DNA of 64,000 nt from an uncultured Oscillospiraceae bacterium (lineage in GTDB: Bacteria > Bacillota > Clostridia > Oscillospirales > Oscillospiraceae), in assembly GCA_944385365.1 (NCBI GenBank), contig CALWWW010000007.1, forward strand, positions 1-64,000. The letters run 5' to 3'. Shown in pieces: positions 56,573 through 64,000 of the stretch. Both the position numbers and the translations under genes were made by a program. How positions within the stretch are numbered: position 1 is the first letter of the stretch; every line of letters starts with the position of its first letter. The notes beneath the pieces were generated by a model. The model did no database searches and was not told where the DNA came from. It was given only the letters and a program-made list of their open reading frames with translations.

Positions 56573-57550
56573 CTAGTCCATATGGTGGCAGGCAACAAAG
56601 TGTCCGCTGGACACCTCGCGGAATTCCGGCATAGACTCGGCGCACAGCTTGGTGGCGTGGGGGCAGCGGGTCCGGAAGGGACAGCCGGAGGGGGCGTTGA
56701 GGGGGCTGGGAATGTCGCCGGTCAGCATAATGCGCTGGTTGGCCCGGGCGATCTTGGGATCGGGCACCGGCACCGCCGACAGCAGGGACTTGGAGTAGGG
56801 ATGCAGGGGATGGTTGTAAATCTCCTCGGCATCGGCCAGCTCCACCATCTTGCCCAGGTACATGACGGCGATGCGGTCACTGATGTGACGCACCACCAGC
56901 AGGTCGTGGGCGATGAACAGGTACGTCAGACCCAGCTTCTCCTGGAGCTCGTCGAACATGTTGATGACCTGGGCCTGAATGGACACGTCCAGGGCGGAAA
57001 CGGGCTCGTCGCAGACGATGAAATCGGGGTTCACGGCCAAGGCACGGGCGATGCCGATACGCTGGCGCTGGCCGCCTGAGAACTCGTGGGCATACCGGGA
57101 GGCGTGCTCACTGTTGAGGCCCACGTGGCCCATGAGCTCCAGAATCCGCTCCCGGCGCTCCTCCTTGGAGGAGTAGAGCTTGTGGACGTCCAGGGGCTCG
57201 CCGATGATATCGGAGACGGTCATACGGGGATTCAGGGAGGAGTAGGGGTCCTGGAACACCATGGTGGCCTTCTTGCGGAACTCGTTGATGTCCTCCTTGG
57301 TGGCAATGCGCTTGCCGTTGTACCACACCTCGCCGGAGGTGGGCTTGTAGAGGTGCAGGATGGTGCGTCCCACGGTGGTCTTGCCGCAGCCGGACTCGCC
57401 CACCAGACCCAGGGTTTCACCCTTGCGGATGGAGAAGGAGACGCCGTCCACCGCCTTCAGCGGCTTGGACTTGAACAGTCCCATATTGATATTGAAGTGC
57501 TGCTTCAAGTCCTTGACTTCCAGCAGCGGCTGATTCATCAGATCACTCAT
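56573..57550 (-). CDS. oppF: Oligopeptide ABC transporter ATPase F
   Basis: 325 residues. Walker [10 protein letters not shown] (near 53), signature [16 protein letters not shown], Walker B FIVCDEP, H-loop IAHDL and the C-terminal oligopeptide extension with CPFRTRCP and a second Cys pair. Overlaps OppD by 4 bp. DppF is an equivalent name; ligand specificity cannot be told. Confidence 0.93.
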   Translation of the reverse strand: MSDLMNQPLLEVKDLKQHFNINMGLFKSKPLKAVDGVSFSIRKGETLGLVGESGCGKTTVGRTILHLYKPTSGEVWYNGKRIATKEDINEFRKKATMVFQDPYSSLNPRMTVSDIIGEPLDVHKLYSSKEERRERILELMGHVGLNSEHASRYAHEFSGGQRQRIGIARALAVNPDFIVCDEPVSALDVSIQAQVINMFDELQEKLGLTYLFIAHDLLVVRHISDRIAVMYLGKMVELADAEEIYNHPLHPYSKSLLSAVPVPDPKIARANQRIMLTGDIPSPLNAPSGCPFRTRCPHATKLCAESMPEFREVSSGHFVACHHMD

Positions 57551-58569
57551 TGGGCGTCACTCCCTTCGTTGGTGTTGTCCAGCGACAGCTCGCCGGATTC
57601 CAGGCCCAGCTTGACGTTCATCCAGCAGGCGGCCTGGTGCATGTCGTTGATCTGCATACGCTGGCAGCGCTCCCGCAGGCAAATCTTCATGGCTGCGTCG
57701 CAGCGGGGGGCAAAGGGGCAGCCCGCGGGCATGTTCAGCAGATCGATGGGGGTGCCGGTGATGGGCCGCAGCTTCTGGCCCGCCGTCTCCGCCGAGGGGA
57801 TGGACCGCATGAGGCCCTTGGTGTACTCGTGACGGGGATTGTAGAAAATCTCGTCGGCGGTGCCCTGCTCGCAGATGGAACCGGCGTACATGACGATGAC
57901 CTCGTCGCACATCTGGGCCACAACGCCCAGGTCGTGAGTAATCATAATGATGGCCATGCCCAATTCCTTTTGCAGCTGCTGCATCAGCTCCAGAATCTGA
58001 GCCTGAATGGTCACGTCCAGGGCCGTGGTGGGCTCGTCGGCAATCAGAATGTCGGGCTCACAGGCCAGGGCCATGGCAATCATAATACGCTGGCGCATAC
58101 CGCCGGAGAACTCGAAGGGATACTGCTTCATGCGCTTTTCCGGCTCGTTGATGTTGACCAGCCGCAGCATTTCAATGGCCCGTTCCTTGGCCTGCTGCTT
58201 GTTGCGGTTGGTGTGCAGGAGGATGGCCTCCATGAGCTGGTGGCCGATGGTGTAGGTGGGGTTCAGGGAGGTCATGGGGTCCTGGAAGATGATGGACACC
58301 TTGTTGCCGCGGACCGTCTTCATCACCTTTTCACCGGCGCCCACCAGCTCCTGGCCGTCCAGCTTAATGGAGCCGCCGACGATTTTGCCGGTGGAGGCCA
58401 GAATCTGCATGATGGAGTAGGCGGTGACGGACTTGCCGGAACCGGATTCGCCCACGATGCCCAGAACCTTGCCGTGGTCCAGATTGAAAGACACGCCGTT
58501 GACGGCCTTTACTTCACCGGCGTCGGTGAAAAAGGAGGTATGGAGGTCTTTTACTTCAAGCAATGCCAT
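57547..58569 (-). CDS. oppD: Oligopeptide ABC transporter ATPase D
   Basis: 340 residues. Walker A GESGSGKS (near 38), signature [16 protein letters not shown], Walker [14 protein letters not shown]-loop ITHDLG and the C-terminal Cys cluster [15 protein letters not shown], a family feature that can bind an iron-sulfur cluster in some members. Confidence 0.93.
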   Translation of the reverse strand: MALLEVKDLHTSFFTDAGEVKAVNGVSFNLDHGKVLGIVGESGSGKSVTAYSIMQILASTGKIVGGSIKLDGQELVGAGEKVMKTVRGNKVSIIFQDPMTSLNPTYTIGHQLMEAILLHTNRNKQQAKERAIEMLRLVNINEPEKRMKQYPFEFSGGMRQRIMIAMALACEPDILIADEPTTALDVTIQAQILELMQQLQKELGMAIIMITHDLGVVAQMCDEVIVMYAGSICEQGTADEIFYNPRHEYTKGLMRSIPSAETAGQKLRPITGTPIDLLNMPAGCPFAPRCDAAMKICLRERCQRMQINDMHQAACWMNVKLGLESGELSLDNTNEGSDAQ

Positions 58570-58590
58570 AGTGGTTCATACGCTCCTTTC

Positions 58591-59652
58591 TCAGCTGTTG
58601 AGCTTGGGATCAAAGGCATCGCGCAGACCGTCGCCGAAGAGGTTCAGGGACAGCACGATGAGAGAGATCACAATAGCGGGGAAGATCAAACGGTAGGGGT
58701 ACGAGCTGAGACCGTTGAGGGCCTCGGAGGCCAGAGAGCCCAGGGAGGGCATGGGGGCGTTGACGCCCAGGCCCAGGAAGGACAGATAGCTCTCGGTAAA
58801 GATGGCGCTGGGGATTTGCAGGGCCGTGGAAATGATGATAACGCTGATGCAGTTGGGAATCAGGTGCTTGGTGATGACCCACTTGCCGCGGGCGCCGGTG
58901 GCCTGAGCGGCCAGGACGTACTCCTGCTCGCGGAGGGACAGAATCTGACCGCGAATCAGACGGGCCATGGAGACCCAGTACAGCAGGCCGAAGACGATAA
59001 ACAGGCTGATCATGTTGGTGCCCAACTGGGCCAGCACTGTGCCTTCCAGCTTCGACTCCAGCGCCTGTTTCAATACCGTTGCCAACAGAATGATCATCAG
59101 CATATCCGGCAGAGAGTAGATGATATCGACGATACGCATGATGACCAGGTCCACCTTGCCGCCGCAGTAGCCGGCGATGGAGCCGATGGTCATGCCGATG
59201 ACAAGCACGATGATGCTGGCAAAGAAGCCGACGGCCAGGGAGACGCGGGCGCCGTAGATGACACGGATAAAGTAGTCGCGTCCGGCGGCGTCGGTACCGA
59301 AGATGTGGGGGAAGACGGACTCGCCGGCTTCGATCATCTTCTGTTCTGTGGCGCCGTACTCAAAGGGCGCCAGATTGTTATAGGAAGCGTCCACGGGCTT
59401 GCCGGGAACCACGCCCAACGCCTGATCGTAGGAGTAGGGCCAGAACATGGGCAGGAAGATGGACATGAGGGCGATAATTACAATAATGAAGAAGCAGACC
59501 GTGGCGACCTTGTTCTTCAGCAGACGCTTGACGCCGTCCTGGAAGAACGTGGACGAGGGACGCATCTGCACCATGTATTCTTTTTCGGCCTCGGTGGCAG
59601 GGATGAAATCATCCATTTTAACGTGGAGGCTCGGAAATTTTTTCTTATCCAT
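58591..59652 (-). CDS. oppC: Oligopeptide ABC transporter permease C
   Basis: 353 residues with six membrane helices and the binding-protein-dependent EAA loop (AAQATGARGKWVITKHLIPN). The N-terminal OppC_N region is present (FPSLHVKMDDFIPATEAEKE start, first helix near 45-65). Forms the pore with OppB. Confidence 0.92.
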   Translation of the reverse strand: MDKKKFPSLHVKMDDFIPATEAEKEYMVQMRPSSTFFQDGVKRLLKNKVATVCFFIIVIIALMSIFLPMFWPYSYDQALGVVPGKPVDASYNNLAPFEYGATEQKMIEAGESVFPHIFGTDAAGRDYFIRVIYGARVSLAVGFFASIIVLVIGMTIGSIAGYCGGKVDLVIMRIVDIIYSLPDMLMIILLATVLKQALESKLEGTVLAQLGTNMISLFIVFGLLYWVSMARLIRGQILSLREQEYVLAAQATGARGKWVITKHLIPNCISVIIISTALQIPSAIFTESYLSFLGLGVNAPMPSLGSLASEALNGLSSYPYRLIFPAIVISLIVLSLNLFGDGLRDAFDPKLNS

Positions 59653-59675
59653 AATTAAAACTGTCAGCCTCCTGG

Positions 59676-60602
59676 TTATTCCAAATTGATACGGGGATCG
59701 ACGACTTTATAAAGAATGTCGGTGATCAGGTTCATTACGACGATGAGGGTGGCCAGCACGATGGTGGTGCCCATGACCAGGGGGTAATCGCGGTTGGTAA
59801 TGCTGTTGACGAAGTCACGGCCGATGCCGGGCACGGCGAAGATTTTCTCCACCACCAGGGAGCCGGTGACGATGTAGGCCAGCATGGGGCCCAGATAGGT
59901 CAGCACGGGAATCAGGGAGTTTTTCAGCGCATGGCCGAAGATGATGCGGTAACCGGCCACGCCCTTGGCCCGGGCGGTGCGGATGTAGTCCTGACCCAGC
60001 ACGTCCAGCATGGAGGAACGGGTCAAACGGGTGATGTAAGCGGCAGGGTAGAGGGCCAGCGTGATGACCGGCAGAATCAGACCCGACGCCGTGGTACCGT
60101 TGGCCGGAAGGATGGCCAGCTTGACGGCAAAGAGCGTCAGCAGCAGCGAACCCATAATAAAGGAGGGCATGGAGACGAAAGCCGTGGTGATGACCATGAT
60201 AACCTTGTCGATGATCTTGTTGCGGCGCAGGGCGGCAACGGAACCCAGGACGATGCCCACCACGGCGGCACAGGCAGCGGCGATGACGCCCAGCTTGGCC
60301 GAGACCTTGAGGCCGGTGCTGATGATGTCAATGACATCACGGCCGCGCTGTTTCAGAGAGGGGCCGAACTCCAAATGCAGAACGTCTTTCAGATAGGTGA
60401 TGTACTGCTCAAACACCGGCTTGTCCAGGCCGTATTTGGCTTCCATGGCCGCCTGGGCAGCGGGGGTGACGGCTTTCTCGCTGAGGAACGGGCCGCCGGG
60501 GATGATGCGCGTGACAAAGAACGTCACGGTGATCACCACCCATACGGTCAAAATCGCCAGCAGAATTCGTTTGAGGATGTACATCAGGGTTTTTGAATTC
60601 AC
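59676..60602 (-). CDS. oppB: Oligopeptide ABC transporter permease B
   Basis: 308 residues, six helices. TVTFFVTRIIPGGPFLSEKAV near the start and the EAA loop RTARAKGVAGYRIIFGHALKN are typical. First gene of the operon; GGTGAACCCCCT precedes the start on the minus strand. Expression may be limited by the hairpin in the leader. Confidence 0.92.
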   Translation of the reverse strand: MNSKTLMYILKRILLAILTVWVVITVTFFVTRIIPGGPFLSEKAVTPAAQAAMEAKYGLDKPVFEQYITYLKDVLHLEFGPSLKQRGRDVIDIISTGLKVSAKLGVIAAACAAVVGIVLGSVAALRRNKIIDKVIMVITTAFVSMPSFIMGSLLLTLFAVKLAILPANGTTASGLILPVITLALYPAAYITRLTRSSMLDVLGQDYIRTARAKGVAGYRIIFGHALKNSLIPVLTYLGPMLAYIVTGSLVVEKIFAVPGIGRDFVNSITNRDYPLVMGTTIVLATLIVVMNLITDILYKVVDPRINLE

Positions 60603-60644
60603 AGGGGGTTCACCTCATTTCAAGTTTGTGGAGAAAGCCGCTTT

Positions 60645-60682
60645 TTTGCAACAAAAAGTCATGCAAGGGTGACCCTTGCATG
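60645..60682 (-). promoter_or_regulatory. Attenuator-like terminator in the opp leader
   Basis: CATGCAAGGG TGA CCCTTGCATG (60660-60682), a 10-bp perfect stem, is followed on the minus strand by ACTTTTTG. It lies between the promoter at 60732-60760 and oppB. Confidence 0.65.
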
Positions 60683-60731
60683 ATACAGGCTCCCATCCGA
60701 ATGCTATCTCAAACCCAAGATACTTTACTAG

Positions 60732-60760
60732 ATTATTCAGACATCTGCGTAAAAAAGCAA
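60732..60760 (-). promoter_or_regulatory. Promoter of the opp operon
   Basis: Minus-strand TTGCTT (plus 60755-60760), 17-bp spacer, AATAAT (plus 60732-60737). Confidence 0.5.
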
Positions 60761-61807
60761 GTAAAAATCCTTTCTTTTTTCAAAAAACCGCCAATATGCG
60801 ATCAAATAATGCGATTTTTAGATTTAGCGAGAAAAAGTACCAAAGAATTGTCCGTGACGGACGGATGGGGAGAGCTTGCAAAACGGAATAATTATCCGCA
60901 ACAGAATGAGGAAAGAATCTGTCGCTCCAACGGAGACAAATGGTTGTATGCAGTGTAAAAGATTTGTCAACAAAAAATTCTGCAAACGAAAAACACGGCG
61001 GTTTTGTAATGTAGCATGGAACATGACAACAGAAACACGATGGACTGGGAGAAAACGGTGTCCGCCTGACAAAGACGATTTTGGTGAACGGTAATTGAAA
61101 TGCCAACTTTTTTCCATAAAACCGGCAGGGAAGTCCGGCGGGTCCGCCGGGAAAATTCCCAACGTCCGGGGCCGTTGCCCCTGGGAAAAGTCCAACAAAA
61201 ACCAAGAAAACAGCAGGAGCCATCGGGGCTGCCGGAAGGAAGTTTACCGCCGATTTGGAACCTGCGGCAGCTTCGGAGGGCAAAAAACAGGCAAATCATA
61301 CAATGTGTAGGAGGATTTCTCGTTGGGCATCCCGCGGCGGACAGTGGAAATCCTGGAAAAGCCGACGAAGTTCCAAAAAGAAACGGACGCCATTTTGTGG
61401 AAAGTGATGAAAAACAAAACTGGTGCAACCGTATGGTTGAACCCGCCGGAAGCGATGCCCACGGGACGAAAACGACAGATGGACGGACGGGACCGGCGGG
61501 GAGAATTTTCCTGCTGTTTTTGGGCGTCCGCTGGAAAGTTGGCCGGAAAACAGAACGGTTTTCCGGAGAAAAACCGGGAGAAACCGGACGGAACAACGGG
61601 AAATCCCACAGGCCGTTCCCAAAGGGGTCACGGCGGGAGTATGGGAAAATCTGCAAGAGAAATTGTACAAAAAAATAAGAGACCGCCGCCGACGGCCCGG
61701 CCCAGGGAGCAGGGGCCGGACCGTTGGCGGCGGACCGGGGAGCAGGAGGGAATTTCCGGCAATATGAACCAATTTCTATTTTCTGCCCGCCAATGGTAAA
61801 AAACATC
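60761..61807. other. 1.05-kb gap without a credible protein gene
   Basis: Open frames exist on both strands, but their translations are low-quality (runs of Arg/Pro/Phe/Ser, no domain, no ribosome sites). The plus strand is purine-rich with GGGAAA/CCGGAA runs and many short palindromes, for example CCGGCGG-GT-CCGCCGG (61136-61152) and CCGGAAAA/TTTTCCGG (61541-61563). It may hold a structured RNA or decayed DNA. Confidence 0.6.
61674..61736 (-). terminator. Large GC hairpin with U-run on the minus strand
   Basis: GACCGCCGCCGACGGCCCGG... pairs over more than 20 bp with CCGGACCGTTGGCGGCGG (about 61681-61703 and 61712-61736). On the minus strand TCTCTTATTTTTTTG follows. It would end a leftward transcript starting near the rnf promoter, so a short RNA is possible. 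Confidence 0.55.
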
Positions 61808-61836
61808 TTGCAAGTGGAAAAAGAATTGTGTATTAT
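61808..61836 (+). promoter_or_regulatory. Promoter of the rnf operon
   Basis: TTGCAA (61808-61813), 17-bp spacer, TATTAT (61831-61836), giving a leader of about 290 nt before rnfC. The leader has a GC-rich hairpin zone near 61930-62010, but I see no known riboswitch. Confidence 0.65.
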
Positions 61837-62131
61837 CAATTTGGACAGAAAAACTCAACTTTTAATCCGTAAAAAGTTATCGAAACATTTGTAGCGAGTT
61901 CTTTGTCACACGTTGGAAACAGGGAGGGGGCAGGGGTGGCAGCCCCGGAGATGCTGCCGGTTGCAAGGGTCCCGCCGGAGGGGGAAATCACCGTTCTACC
62001 CGGCGGAACGGGACAAAAACCAGTAAAAAGTTGAAAATTCCTGAAAGACAAATTGTATGAGGATTTGCACCGCCTTTTGGGGTGGTATTGGGGCGAACGG
62101 ACGCCACATCAAAAAAGAGGAGTGAGTGATT

Positions 62132-63427
62132 TTGAAGAGAAGGGCGAAGGGTATCTTTGTTGCCGCCAATAAAAACACGGCCAACTGTACGCCCGTGGAA
62201 CTGAAGGTCCCGCCGCGGGTCCGGCTGCCGCTGGCGCTGCTGGGTACCAATTCCAGCTCGTTCACGGTGAAAAAGGGCGACACGGTGACCGTGGGCCAGC
62301 CCATTTCCACCTATGGCAGCGGCATCGGCGTGCCGCTCCATGCCACGGTGTCCGGCACCGTGGAGGGCATTGAAAAGCTGCGTCTGGCCACGGGCTATGT
62401 GGTGGACTCCCTGGTGATCGCCTCCGACGGCAAACAGACCGTCTGGGAAGGCGTCAAGCCGCCGGAGGTTCCCGATGCGCCGTCGTTCCTGGAAGCCATC
62501 CGCAACAGCGGCCTGGTGGGTCTGGGCGGCGCGGGCTTCCCCACCTGGGTCAAGCTCAACGCGTCGGTGGACCGTCTGATCATCAACGGTTCCGAGTGCG
62601 AGCCCTACTGCACCGCCGACCATGTGACCATGCGGGACTACGCCGCCGATCTGGCCGAGGGCATCGCCATCGTCCAGTCCCGGCTGGCCATTGAAAAGAC
62701 CATCATCGGCGTCAAACATCCGCCCCAGGCGCTGCTGGACGCCTTCTCCCAGATTCCCAATGTGGAGATTCAACAGCTGCGGGAGTTCTACCCCGTGGGC
62801 GCGGAAAAAATGCTGATTCTGGAGACCACAGGCCGTATCGTCCCCGGCGGCAAGCTGCCCAAGGACGTGGGCTGCATGGTCCTCAATGTCAACACCGCCG
62901 TGTTTATCGCCCGGTACTTACGGACCGGTATGCCCCTGGTGCAGAAGCTGGTCACCGTGGACGGCTCCGCCGTCCGGACGCCGGGACTGGTCATCGCTCC
63001 CATCGGCACGCCGGTGGAGGCATTGTTCCAGGCTGTGGGCGGCTTCGTCCAGGAACCGGCCAAAATCATCTCCGGCGGCCCCATGATGGGCACGGCCCTG
63101 CCGGACCTGGAGTTCCCCCTGCTGTGGAACTGCGGCAGCCTGCTGGCCCTGGGCGCCAAAGAGGCCGTCAAGCCCGATTCCACCGCCTGCATCCGCTGCG
63201 GCCGCTGTGCCCAGCACTGTCCCATGAACCTCATGGCCTTTGAGATGACCGAGGCATTCGCCCGCAAGGACGTGGACCGGCTGCGCCAGATCGGCGCCAG
63301 CCTGTGCATGGAATGCGGCTGCTGCGCCTACGTCTGTCCCGCTCATCGGGATTTGGTCACCAGCCATAAGCTCATGAAACGGTTCCTGGCCACACAGCCC
63401 AAGAAGGAGGAGGCGAAATCATGCTGA
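62132..63427 (+). CDS. rnfC: Rnf complex subunit C
   Basis: 431 residues, peripheral subunit of the ferredoxin:NAD+ oxidoreductase that pumps Na+ or H+. An N-terminal barrel-sandwich domain is followed by the NADH/FMN region (GLVGLGGAGFPTWVKL, INGSECEPY as in NuoF) and two 4Fe-4S motifs, CIRCGRCAQHCP and CMECGCCAYVCP. The start is TTG 62132, 9 nt after GAGGAG; GTG 62126 is too close to it. First gene of rnfCDGEAB. Confidence 0.92.
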   Translation: MKRRAKGIFVAANKNTANCTPVELKVPPRVRLPLALLGTNSSSFTVKKGDTVTVGQPISTYGSGIGVPLHATVSGTVEGIEKLRLATGYVVDSLVIASDGKQTVWEGVKPPEVPDAPSFLEAIRNSGLVGLGGAGFPTWVKLNASVDRLIINGSECEPYCTADHVTMRDYAADLAEGIAIVQSRLAIEKTIIGVKHPPQALLDAFSQIPNVEIQQLREFYPVGAEKMLILETTGRIVPGGKLPKDVGCMVLNVNTAVFIARYLRTGMPLVQKLVTVDGSAVRTPGLVIAPIGTPVEALFQAVGGFVQEPAKIISGGPMMGTALPDLEFPLLWNCGSLLALGAKEAVKPDSTACIRCGRCAQHCPMNLMAFEMTEAFARKDVDRLRQIGASLCMECGCCAYVCPAHRDLVTSHKLMKRFLATQPKKEEAKSC

Positions 63428-64000
63428 AACTCATGGTCGTATCGTCCGCACCCCATATCTGGGGCAAGGACAGCACCCATACCATCATGCGCGATGTGCT
63501 CATCGCCCTGGTGCCCGCCCTGCTGGCCTCCATCTGGATTTTCGGCATCCGGACGCTGGCCGTCACCATCGTCTGCGTGGGCGTGGCCATGCTGGCTGAG
63601 GACCTGTTTGAACGGGTCACGGGCCGTCCCAATACCATCAACGATCTGTCCGCCGCCGTCACCGGCACCCTGCTGGCCTTCTGCCTGCCCTGGGATATTC
63701 CCTATTGGGTGGCGGGCCTGGGCAGCGTCATCGCCATTGTGGTGGTGAAGCAGCTCTTCGGCGGCATCGGTCAGAACTTCGCCAACCCCGCCATCACCGC
63801 CCGCGTCATCCTGCTGCTCTGCGGCTTCGGCGGGGCCATGACCACCTTTACGGTGGACGGCGTCACGGCGGCTACCCCCCTGGCCGACGGCGCGGTGTAT
63901 CCCGGCCTGTCCGCCATGCTCCTGGGCACCCGCGGCGGCAGCCTGGGTGAGACCTGCACCATTGCGCTGCTCCTGGGCGGCGCGTACCTGCTGTACCGCC
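63421..64000 (+). CDS. rnfD: Rnf complex subunit D (partial)
   Basis: 193 codons before the window ends. A membrane protein with helices from residue 25 on; RDVLIALVPALLASIWIFG and GGIGQNFANPAITARV are family motifs. The covalent FMN site is expected at the Thr in VDGVTAATPLAD near 145-156. ATG 63421 overlaps the rnfC stop by 7 bp and follows AAGGAGGAGGCGAAATC. Confidence 0.9.
   Translation, partial: MLKLMVVSSAPHIWGKDSTHTIMRDVLIALVPALLASIWIFGIRTLAVTIVCVGVAMLAEDLFERVTGRPNTINDLSAAVTGTLLAFCLPWDIPYWVAGLGSVIAIVVVKQLFGGIGQNFANPAITARVILLLCGFGGAMTTFTVDGVTAATPLADGAVYPGLSAMLLGTRGGSLGETCTIALLLGGAYLLYR

Noticed and set aside
54443..57079. 878-codon plus-strand open frame opposite oppA and oppF, and similar long frames opposite oppC/oppD (57550-59658), the deacetylase (5216-6703) and purB (11830-13449)
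   Set aside because: Antisense shadows of GC-rich genes. Translations are Gly/Val/His/Gln-rich with no domain, and the opposite strands encode clear, conserved enzymes.
60967..61839. 290-codon minus-strand frame in the opp-rnf gap
   Set aside because: Phe/Pro/Ser/Arg-rich, without domain, ribosome site or sensible composition; overlapping frames on the other strand are equally poor. Kept as a non-coding gap.
1..64000. CRISPR array
   Set aside because: The regularly spaced mini-hairpins in the intergenic repeats have spacers of only 5-15 bp and variable repeat stems. No cas gene is present.

Overview
The window looks like a chromosome segment of a GC-rich, strictly anaerobic, low-GC-relative Firmicute, most likely an Oscillospirales (Ruminococcaceae/Oscillospiraceae-type) gut bacterium. 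The reasons are strong AGGAGG ribosome sites, near-consensus sigma-A promoters, a DUF1540 metal-binding peptide, a DUF5685 protein, an Rnf electron-transport operon and a tRNA gene with an encoded CCA end. The genus is inference; no rRNA or marker phylogeny could be run.

Left host part (1-21.5 kb). It opens with a decaying operon: a truncated ABC ATPase, an intact permease, a response regulator with an internal stop and a histidine kinase that has lost most of its ATPase domain. Then come a guanine/8-oxoguanine deaminase-like amidohydrolase, a secreted polysaccharide deacetylase, a DUF2798 membrane protein, a Nit-type amidase, a CNNM/CorC-type transporter, the purine genes purA-purB-hpt (one minus-strand operon), cysteine synthase, a DUF1540 peptide, an SNF-type Na+ symporter, a DnaJ-domain protein, DUF5685, a YihY/BrkB membrane protein and an HdeD-like protein. 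Between these genes sit seven copies of a modular, hairpin-built intergenic repeat, in short and long forms, plus clusters of a second palindromic repeat.

Prophage (21,598-52,823, about 31.2 kb). An HK97-type siphophage is inserted in the 3' end of tRNA-Gln(CTG); 31-bp direct repeats mark attL and attR. Left to right: integrase, two lysogeny-expressed accessory genes, a small protein, a CI-like repressor with back-to-back consensus promoters, a rightward string of small early genes, an AcrIIA9/PcfK-like and PcfJ pair, DUF3102, DUF1064, a HUH-type replication initiator behind a hairpin-rich gap, a sigma-like regulator, HNH endonuclease, candidate cos, terminase, portal, protease, capsid (with a probable -1 frameshift onto an Ig-like domain), connectors, tail genes (with a second -1 frameshift at the tail chaperone), tape measure, tail fibres, a CmpB-like membrane protein, a two-enzyme endolysin and a holin. 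A leftward four-gene accessory cluster with its own promoter closes the right end.

Right host part (52.9-64 kb). Peptidase T is followed by a minus-strand oligopeptide ABC transporter operon (permease, permease, ATPase, ATPase, lipoprotein) with an attenuator-like leader, then about 1 kb without a credible gene, then the start of the rnf operon (rnfC complete, rnfD cut by the window end). Peptide uptake and PepT fit a peptide-fermenting lifestyle coupled to Rnf ion pumping.
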